Positions 1 to 5,757 of a DNA stretch of 8,572 nucleotides are shown in pieces (within the stretch, counting starts at the first letter, position 1; every line of letters begins with the position of its first letter). Made by a program: the position numbers and the translations under genes. The DNA is from Candidatus Omnitrophota bacterium. Lineage in GTDB: Bacteria > Omnitrophota > Gorgyraeia > Gygaellales > Profunditerraquicolaceae. The notes beneath the pieces are model-generated. The model had not been told where the DNA came from. It was given only the letters and a program-made list of their open reading frames with translations, and searched no databases. Where the stretch lies: the NCBI GenBank assembly GCA_023818905.1, contig JAMWDE010000008.1:1-8572 (forward strand). The letters run 5' to 3'.

Positions 1-21
1 GACTTTAATTTTTATATTCAT
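1..21 (-). CDS. Probable start of the ninth operon gene, cut off by window edge
   Basis: An ATG at 21-19 overlaps the batD TGA as ATGA, the classic arrangement for translational coupling. Only seven codons are visible, reading M-N-I-K-I-K-V, and the frame is open to the window edge. A well-spaced GAGG-type SD supports it. In many Bat operons batD is followed by batE, a TPR plus SH3-type protein, but seven residues cannot identify the product. The start is supported by signal and spacing only, not by homology. Confidence 0.5.
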
Positions 22-1904
22 AATCTTTCCCTCTCTAGATAATCAATAACCTCTCTGAGGTTATTAAAAATATCCTCTAACTGCTCTTGACTAAATTGCG
101 AAGGTGCGTACCTAGCCATATCGCAGTCAACAAAAATCCTGCTGATCCTCTTCATCAATTCAGTGGGTATGCCTCTTTCTTTGGCTATCTCCTCAATACT
201 AACTGCGGTTATCCCTCCGGGAGCCAAATTTAGTCTATCTGCTAAATATTCTCTGAATACCCTAAAGAGCTTATCAAAAAAGACTTCTGCCTTTCCTTCT
301 TTGAGAAGAAGACCAAGCTCCCTTAGGCCTTCCTTTGCCTTATATGAAGCCTGAATTCTCCTCGCATAATGTTCATCACTAATTAATCTCTGTTTCCTTA
401 AATAAAAAATAATAACCACCATAAATACAATAAAACTTAATATCTGAATCAACCAAAAGATAAGACTCTGATAAAAGTAATGCCCTATCCTTACTAATTT
501 ACCTGGAGAATTTTTGATATAAATGATATCTTTGCCTAACTCTTCCTTCTGTATCAGTTTTGGTAAAATTTGGGGTAACTCTATTAATTTGGACTGGACC
601 TCTGGTGCAGGAATAACAGCTATAGGAATAGGGGGATGTTTCAAAGCCTGATATTCACCTAATTGGGTATCAAAGAAACTAAAACTTATCTGGGGAATAT
701 GGGTTATCTTCTCTGTCTCAGGGATAATTACCTGTTCAAATATCTTCTCATTCCTATCTTGTTTGGCTTGAGGCTCATAAATCTTAAACCCATCCTTGGA
801 CTCTAACTTAGGGGCTTTAACACTATCAAAATTGCCCTCGCCTTTTATCTTCATCTTAAGCGTTATAGGATCTCCTATCTTCACTTCCAAAGGTACTGCC
901 TCCACCTCTAATCGAAAATTACCCAAGGCGCCATCAAAATCTATAGGCCTTCCTTCTTTGGGCAAGTCCAAAACTGTAATAGATATCTCTGGAGAACTCA
1001 ATTGCAAAGGATAGGCCTCATATCTAGCAAAGAAATCCTCAAATATATCTCTATCAAAAAAATCATCAAAGAAATCATCCTCGAAGATACGACTTCTGCG
1101 CTGGGGTTGTTTACGTACCACCAAATTACAATTTACCCTTGCAGGACCCAATATAAATTCTCCTGGTTTTATTGCAAACATCTGAGTGTTAAACTCAATC
1201 ACATCATACAAAATTCCGCCCAATTCTTCGCGATACTGTTTTGGTTGCACAAATTTCTCGATAGAAAAATTATCCGTCTCAAGTATAGGAAATTGAATAT
1301 CCCTTACACTTAAACGATTGACATAGAGCTTTATACTCAGAGGTACAATCTCGTTGACGTATATTTTTCTTTTATCTGCGTTTAGTATCAAGGATATCCT
1401 ATCTCCCAACCCCTCTGTGTCTATACTTCGAGGACCGTGGTCTTCTAAGCCCTTCTGTGTAGGATGACCTAACTTACCCGAAGGACTAGAAATTACCTCT
1501 ATGGGTATAGGTTTGGAGGTAAAAGTCTTACCTTGAATCTGTATAGAAAAAGGACCTAAATTAAATATTCCAGTTTTTAAAGGAATTAAGGTGTATGTAT
1601 GGGTTATGGAACTATTAATTACCCCATTTATTATAGAGACCCTTGTAGAAGGACCAAGATAACGTATATCAAAACCTTCTATCTTTTCTAACTGAGGTGC
1701 AGATATATTCTGTATACCATGAAAGGTCAAATTAAGCTGACAACTCTCACCCAGCGTTATTCTATTGCGGTCAACCGTCACTTCAAACTGGATACCGTTG
1801 GCATAACAGATCTGTGGAATATGTAGAAAAAGAGATATGAATCCTATAACCAAAACAAGATACCTGAATAGATTATCCTGTCTAAATACAAGATACTTTG
1901 ACAT
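18..1904 (-). CDS. batD: BatD, Ig-like membrane protein of the Bat complex
   Basis: This 628-residue protein matches the BatD ('oxygen tolerance') family in length and layout. A signal peptide or anchor lies at 13-35. Several beta-sandwich Ig-like repeats follow, marked by the recurring pattern 'I-x-x-G-x-x-x-x-L' (ITLGESCQLNL at 49-59; VKIGDPITLKMKI at 341-353) and 'GxFxLGP' (GIFNLGP 112-118; GEFILGP 248-254). An Asp/Phe-rich stretch at 274-291 sits before the third repeat. A membrane helix spans about 480-502, and residues 515-628 form a helical cytosolic domain (FFDKLFRVFREYLADRLNL, 542-560). The SD AGGA overlaps the batC TAG, 9-10 nt before the ATG, across an 11-nt gap. The stop overlaps a probable next start. 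The biochemical function is unknown; it is taken to be the scaffold of the complex. Confidence 0.93.
   Translation of the reverse strand: MSKYLVFRQDNLFRYLVLVIGFISLFLHIPQICYANGIQFEVTVDRNRITLGESCQLNLTFHGIQNISAPQLEKIEGFDIRYLGPSTRVSIINGVINSSITHTYTLIPLKTGIFNLGPFSIQIQGKTFTSKPIPIEVISSPSGKLGHPTQKGLEDHGPRSIDTEGLGDRISLILNADKRKIYVNEIVPLSIKLYVNRLSVRDIQFPILETDNFSIEKFVQPKQYREELGGILYDVIEFNTQMFAIKPGEFILGPARVNCNLVVRKQPQRRSRIFEDDFFDDFFDRDIFEDFFARYEAYPLQLSSPEISITVLDLPKEGRPIDFDGALGNFRLEVEAVPLEVKIGDPITLKMKIKGEGNFDSVKAPKLESKDGFKIYEPQAKQDRNEKIFEQVIIPETEKITHIPQISFSFFDTQLGEYQALKHPPIPIAVIPAPEVQSKLIELPQILPKLIQKEELGKDIIYIKNSPGKLVRIGHYFYQSLIFWLIQILSFIVFMVVIIFYLRKQRLISDEHYARRIQASYKAKEGLRELGLLLKEGKAEVFFDKLFRVFREYLADRLNLAPGGITAVSIEEIAKERGIPTELMKRISRIFVDCDMARYAPSQFSQEQLEDIFNNLREVIDYLERERL
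29..36 (-). promoter_or_regulatory. Shine-Dalgarno motif for the gene overlapping the batD stop
   Basis: On the minus strand this reads AGAGAGGG. Its GAGG core (30-33) sits 8 nt before an ATG at 21, which is ideal spacing. It is the main argument that the ATG overlapping the batD stop is a real start. Confidence 0.55.
45..65 (-). repeat. Perfect 9-bp inverted repeat near the batD 3' end
   Basis: The arms AATAACCTC (45-53) and GAGGTTATT (57-65) are exact reverse complements around a 3-nt loop. The hairpin lies in the last codons of batD (N-N-L-R-E-V-I), and its 3' arm ends 9 nt before the SD-like motif of the probable next gene. No U-tract follows it on the minus strand. It could tune translation of the next gene, but a 9-bp hairpin in a window of this size is also possible by chance. 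Confidence 0.4.
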
Positions 1905-1915
1905 CGCAATCTATC

Positions 1916-2779
1916 CTACCAATCCTTTGCTACTGGGCTCTCATAACCTGTAGTGCCTTTATAGTTATAATTTGGTATTGCCTCTTGTTCAGTGTAGCGT
2001 TCTAATATTGCCAATGCCTCTTCTTCTGTAAGTTGTTTGTCCTGACCTTCTGGCAAAGACTCCATCTCTTCTTGAGATTGACCTTCTGGCTTAGTTGATT
2101 CTTTTTGGGATTTTTCCTGCAAAGATTCCTCCTGAGTTGAACCAGGTTGTATCTGAATTTGCTGCTGTTCACCAGAAGAGGCCATCTGCTCTTGTTGTGA
2201 CGGCGATTCTGATTGTCGACTTTCCTGACTTTCCTGCTTATCTTTATCTGTGCCGGATTCCTGTTGTTTTAATCTATCCAACAAAGTTTTCAGCTCCCTT
2301 TCTACAAACTCGTGATTGAAACGCGCATCGTTATTCTTAGGATCTAACTCTATTGCCCTCTTGTAATAATCCAAAGATTCCCGTAGAAGCGCTATGCTAG
2401 TTGATAGATCGGTATTCTCTTTAAGTTTACCCAGTTTATATCTACAGTTACCCAAATTGTATAGGGCATCTGCTTCTATGTTTTTATTATCGCTAGCCAA
2501 TGCCTTCGTAAACGCATCTTGTGCCTTCTGATAATCCTGTTTTTTATAGAGTGCTGCACCTATGTTGAAATTAACGATATCTGAGTCAGGCATATCTAAG
2601 GAAGCCTCATTGTAGTGTTTAAGGGCCTCATCAAACTTCTTAGAACGATAAAAGAAGTTTCCCTGCTTTATACTTCTGCTTGCTGAGGTGCTGCAGTAAC
2701 CCACACTCAACAGTGTAGCACCAAAAGCTACCACTACCAAAATTTCTAATAACCAAAATCTAAGCTTGGATTTTATCAT
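1916..2779 (-). CDS. batC: BatC, TPR protein of the Bat complex
   Basis: This 287-residue protein has an N-terminal hydrophobic helix (8-28) that is either a signal peptide or an anchor. Tetratricopeptide repeats follow at about 35-68 (SIKQGNFFYRSKKFDEALKHY), 69-102 and 103-150; the third is stretched by an insert around 118-132. Residues 172-247 are a low-complexity Gln/Glu/Ser linker with no fold. The C-terminus has LTEEEALAILERYTEQE (250-266) and ends in the VAKDW motif shared by many BatC proteins. A good SD (GGGAG, 2789-2793) lies 9 nt upstream inside batB, and the first 20 nt overlap the batB end, implying coupling. Presumed to be an adaptor binding the BatA/BatB VWA domains outside the cytoplasm. 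Confidence 0.93.
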   Translation of the reverse strand: MIKSKLRFWLLEILVVVAFGATLLSVGYCSTSASRSIKQGNFFYRSKKFDEALKHYNEASLDMPDSDIVNFNIGAALYKKQDYQKAQDAFTKALASDNKNIEADALYNLGNCRYKLGKLKENTDLSTSIALLRESLDYYKRAIELDPKNNDARFNHEFVERELKTLLDRLKQQESGTDKDKQESQESRQSESPSQQEQMASSGEQQQIQIQPGSTQEESLQEKSQKESTKPEGQSQEEMESLPEGQDKQLTEEEALAILERYTEQEAIPNYNYKGTTGYESPVAKDW

Positions 2780-3773
2780 TCTTACTTTCTCCCATAAGGA
2801 ATTCTCCTATCAGAAACAAAAACGCCAAAAGCAAAGGGAGCTGGAAACGCTCCTCGTACTGTTTAGCCATTTTACTTTCTAATTCCCTTCTTTCCATCTC
2901 TGAAAGCCTCTGGTTGTAAATCAAATCCAATCCAAATTCCTTTGGGCCTGAGCGTACATAACTACCGCCTGTAGCTAAGGCTATTTTCTGTAGAACAGTC
3001 TCATCCAGACGTGTCTTGACCACTGCTCCGGTTTTATCCTTCAGAAAGATCTTATTGCCATTATCATCAGTTATGGGGATAAGCTCTCCCTCAGGGGTAC
3101 CTATACCTATACAGAATATCCTTATCCCTTCCTCTTTGGCTAACTCTGCTGCTTTAAGAGGGTCTCCTTCATGGTCCTCTCCATCAGTGATAATAATCAA
3201 AACCTTATACTTCTTAAATCCTCCTTCATAACTCTCTATGGCTTGCCTTATCGCAGCGGTAATAGAAGTCCCTGGCTTGGGTATTGTATTTACATCTAAG
3301 GCCTTCACAGATAACAAGAAACCATCGTAATCCATAGTCAACGGACATTGCACAAACGCAGTGCCTGCAAAAGCAATCAAACCTATACGGTCTCCTTTGA
3401 GATGTCTAACAAAATCAACCAAGGCCAACTTTACGCGTTCCAAACGATTGGGCTTTATGTCTTCTGCCAACATGCTCTTAGAGACATCTACCGCTATCAT
3501 TATATCTAAACCCTTGCGCTGTATCTTCTGCCATTTAAATCCCCATTGTGGACGCATTAAGGCAAAAATCATAAGACAAAAACTGAAGATAATCATAATT
3601 ATTTTTAACCTGTGCTTACGTACATCGAAAGAAGAAATCAACACAACCAACAGGTTCTTATCGGCAAATCTCTCTAAGGCCTTTCTTCTTTTTATCTCAG
3701 ACCATAAAAGAAATCCTATCAAAGCAAAAACTAACCAAAATAGATAAGCTGCTTGAATATACCCGAATCTCAT
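2760..3773 (-). CDS. batB: BatB, membrane-anchored von Willebrand factor A protein
   Basis: This is the second VWA protein, 337 residues, with the same layout as BatA: helices near 7-25 and 57-74, a VWA domain at about 88-285 and a C-terminal helix at 311-327. The MIDAS is intact: D96-V-S98-K-S100, T169 in KPGTSI and D197 in IITDGEDHEG. SMLAEDIKPNRLERVK after the MIDAS is highly typical of BatB. The first cytosolic loop is strongly basic (IKRRKALERF, VRKHRLK), again implying an external VWA domain. The start is 8 nt after the batA stop; AAGAG overlapping that TAA is the only nearby SD-like motif, so translation is probably coupled. The last 20 nt overlap batC. BatA is told from BatB by gene order and by the conserved MRPQWG (73-78) before the VWA domain. 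Confidence 0.94.
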   Translation of the reverse strand: MRFGYIQAAYLFWLVFALIGFLLWSEIKRRKALERFADKNLLVVLISSFDVRKHRLKIIMIIFSFCLMIFALMRPQWGFKWQKIQRKGLDIMIAVDVSKSMLAEDIKPNRLERVKLALVDFVRHLKGDRIGLIAFAGTAFVQCPLTMDYDGFLLSVKALDVNTIPKPGTSITAAIRQAIESYEGGFKKYKVLIIITDGEDHEGDPLKAAELAKEEGIRIFCIGIGTPEGELIPITDDNGNKIFLKDKTGAVVKTRLDETVLQKIALATGGSYVRSGPKEFGLDLIYNQRLSEMERRELESKMAKQYEERFQLPLLLAFLFLIGEFLMGESKNDKIQA

Positions 3774-3781
3774 ATCATCTC

Positions 3782-4780
3782 TTAAGGTAGATTTCTTAAA
3801 ATTGTATTACGTAACAGAATCTCTAACAATAAAATCATCATAGCCATAATTACAAATATTGAAAATAACTCTCGGTATTCCAGATATCCTTTTTCTTCAA
3901 TCGGGCTCTTTTCCATATGATCTATCTCGTTATAGATTTCTTTTAATGACTTTGTATCTGTAGCGCGGAAATATCTTCCTTCTGTTTTGGAGGCGATACT
4001 AATCAATGTATCCTCATCAAGGTCTATCTTCGTCAATTGATATACGGTATTGCCAAAAAAATCTTTTACCGGATAAGGCGCCATACCTTTTGTGCCAGCA
4101 CCGATGGTGTAAACCTTAATCCCCAAGGCTTTGGCTAAATCAGCTGCCAAGGAAGGAGAAATCTTACCTGCATTGTTAATCCCATCTGTAAGGAGGATTA
4201 CAATCTTGGTCTTTGACCCGCTATCCTTTAGTCGATTTAAAGCTAAAGATAACCCTGAGCCAATGGCTGTTCCATCTTCTATCATCCCTATTTTAACGCG
4301 CTTCAGATTATTAAGCAACCAACCGTAATCTAAGGTAAGTGGACTTACATTATAGGCGCGACCAGCAAACACTACAAGGCCTATACGGTCATTCTTTCTT
4401 GCTCGAATAAAATCCTCCACCACATCTTTGACAACATCCAGACGATTTGCTCTTCTGCCGTGTAAAGTAAAATCCTCTGCCAACATACTGGTAGAGACAT
4501 CTAAAACAAGAACGATATCTATGCCCTCGGTCTGAATCTTTGATTCTTCAATGGGCATACGGAATCTAACCAAAGCTAAAATAAGCAAAATAAGTACAAC
4601 CAAACGTAGAACCCAAATGTACTGACTGCAGATTGTTTTAAAATTGGGATTGCCTACTTTTAAGAATGCCTCTGAAGAAAATTGAATCCTAGGAGTCTCT
4701 TTATATCGCAAAGAATAATAAATAACTGCCAATGAGATCGGTACTAAAAGTAAAGATATAGGATGCTGAATGACCATCAT
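3782..4780 (-). CDS. batA: BatA, membrane-anchored von Willebrand factor A protein
   Basis: This 332-residue protein has membrane helices near 7-24 and 51-72, a VWA domain at about 87-285 and a C-terminal helix at 304-322. The metal-ion-dependent adhesion site is complete: D94-V-S96-T-S98, T171 in DGTAIG and D199 in LLTDG. The loop between the first two helices is basic (RYKETPR) and the tail has LLRNTILRN, so the positive-inside rule puts the VWA domain outside the cytoplasm. BatA is the first of the two VWA proteins of Bat operons, thought to form a complex with BatB and BatC. Two ATGs are adjacent (4780 and 4777); AAGG lies about 10 nt before the first. It is clearly paralogous to the next gene. 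The Bat name comes from aerotolerance work in Bacteroides; elsewhere an oxygen-tolerance role is not firmly established. Confidence 0.94.
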   Translation of the reverse strand: MMVIQHPISLLLVPISLAVIYYSLRYKETPRIQFSSEAFLKVGNPNFKTICSQYIWVLRLVVLILLILALVRFRMPIEESKIQTEGIDIVLVLDVSTSMLAEDFTLHGRRANRLDVVKDVVEDFIRARKNDRIGLVVFAGRAYNVSPLTLDYGWLLNNLKRVKIGMIEDGTAIGSGLSLALNRLKDSGSKTKIVILLTDGINNAGKISPSLAADLAKALGIKVYTIGAGTKGMAPYPVKDFFGNTVYQLTKIDLDEDTLISIASKTEGRYFRATDTKSLKEIYNEIDHMEKSPIEEKGYLEYRELFSIFVIMAMMILLLEILLRNTILRNLP

Positions 4781-4800
4781 ATATTTTAGGCCTTCTTATA

Positions 4801-5757
4801 TCAAAGATTATCCTGAGGCTCAGTTAATTCCTTGGTCTCATCAATAAGTTTTTTAGCCAAAATCATACTCAAATCTGCTTCTGTTTGAGCTGGTTGATAT
4901 TTAGCGAATTTTACTAAATCACTGGTGGAAAGAAAATCACGCAGAATATCTTTGTGCTTAACAGATAGGGTATCGTTTTGCTTGATCTTCACCAAAAATT
5001 CCTCTGTAGTCATCTCGGGGGCACGTATGTTAAATCTACTCTCAAGATAATGCCGTACAATATCTGAAAGTTCTGTATAGTAAGCCTTCAACTGCCCATT
5101 TTTTATGTAGTCCTTTTTCTCTAAGGCAGCTAGTGCTTTATAAGCTATTATATGAGCTGGTACAGGTGGTATCTGTTCAACCCTATTTTTCTTTTTAAAA
5201 AAGATAAATCCAAAAATTACGCCTAAGGTTACAATAAGCATTGATACCAAAACCACATAAAACCAAAATACTGTTTTAAAACTCTGTGGCCCTCTAATAT
5301 CACGTATATCAGTTTGGTTGGGCTGAGCTTCCAAAATACTTTTGACCTTTACCTTCGGTTCATTTAATCTTAACTCCCGCCAATCTGCAGAACCTAAAGG
5401 ACGATATTTGATTACCGGCGCTGGTATGGTATGTTCTCCGCTTGCGTAGGTATCCAAGAGATACCAACGCTTAATAATCTTTTTCCCTAAGAATTCCTTT
5501 TGTGATGTACCAAAGTCCCTGACTGCAAAAATAGATAAATCTTGGAGTAAAACCTGAGGTAATTCTACCTCCATATTCTTCCTCGTCTTTACTACTAAGC
5601 AATACCTAAACTTATCACCAATCAGGATAGAATCTTTATCCACTGTAGCATTTGCCTCTATGTCATGCTCTTTCAGGTCTTTTGTAAAGGCAGTAGCAGA
5701 GGTCAAAAGCGCAATTCCCAAAAGAATAAGAGCAACTTTACTTCCTGGCGGTATCAT
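4801..5757 (-). CDS. BatD/DUF4381-like single-pass membrane protein
   Basis: This is a 318-residue inner-membrane protein from the preferred start; an ATG at 5772 would add five residues. The ATG at 5757 is preferred because AAGGA lies 3 nt upstream and the product begins MIPPGSK followed by a clean signal-peptide core ending in SATA; the 5772 start has only a weak SD. Numbering from 5772, residues 35-146 form a beta-rich external domain (ATVDKDSILIGDKFRY, as in BatD Ig-like repeats). A membrane helix spans 168-192, followed by KKKN. The cytosolic domain carries YYTELSDIVRHYLESRF (231-247), APEMTTEEFL (251-260) and DLVKFAKYQP (285-294), features seen in DUF4381-type proteins between DUF58 and BatA. 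It overlaps the SurA-like gene by 20 nt and ends 20 nt before batA. It probably links the envelope VWA complex to cytosolic MoxR; that link is inference. Confidence 0.85.
   Translation of the reverse strand: MIPPGSKVALILLGIALLTSATAFTKDLKEHDIEANATVDKDSILIGDKFRYCLVVKTRKNMEVELPQVLLQDLSIFAVRDFGTSQKEFLGKKIIKRWYLLDTYASGEHTIPAPVIKYRPLGSADWRELRLNEPKVKVKSILEAQPNQTDIRDIRGPQSFKTVFWFYVVLVSMLIVTLGVIFGFIFFKKKNRVEQIPPVPAHIIAYKALAALEKKDYIKNGQLKAYYTELSDIVRHYLESRFNIRAPEMTTEEFLVKIKQNDTLSVKHKDILRDFLSTSDLVKFAKYQPAQTEADLSMILAKKLIDETKELTEPQDNL

Noticed and set aside
1002..1313. 103-codon open frame on the plus strand
   Set aside because: It is antisense to batD, shows no family pattern and no supporting gene context; every recognisable gene runs on the minus strand.
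2095..2319. 74-codon plus-strand frame opposite the BatC linker
   Set aside because: It mirrors the low-complexity Gln/Glu/Ser codons of BatC, which tend to leave the opposite strand open; no domain or convincing start.
2690..2710. Possible lipoprotein signal in BatC (cysteine at residue 29)
   Set aside because: The residues before the cysteine read V-G-Y, and a tyrosine directly before it does not fit a lipobox.
3361..3747. 128-codon open frame on the plus strand
   Set aside because: It lies wholly within batB on the opposite strand, has a Lys/Ile/Ser-rich product with no recognisable domain, and batB in that region has unmistakable VWA motifs.
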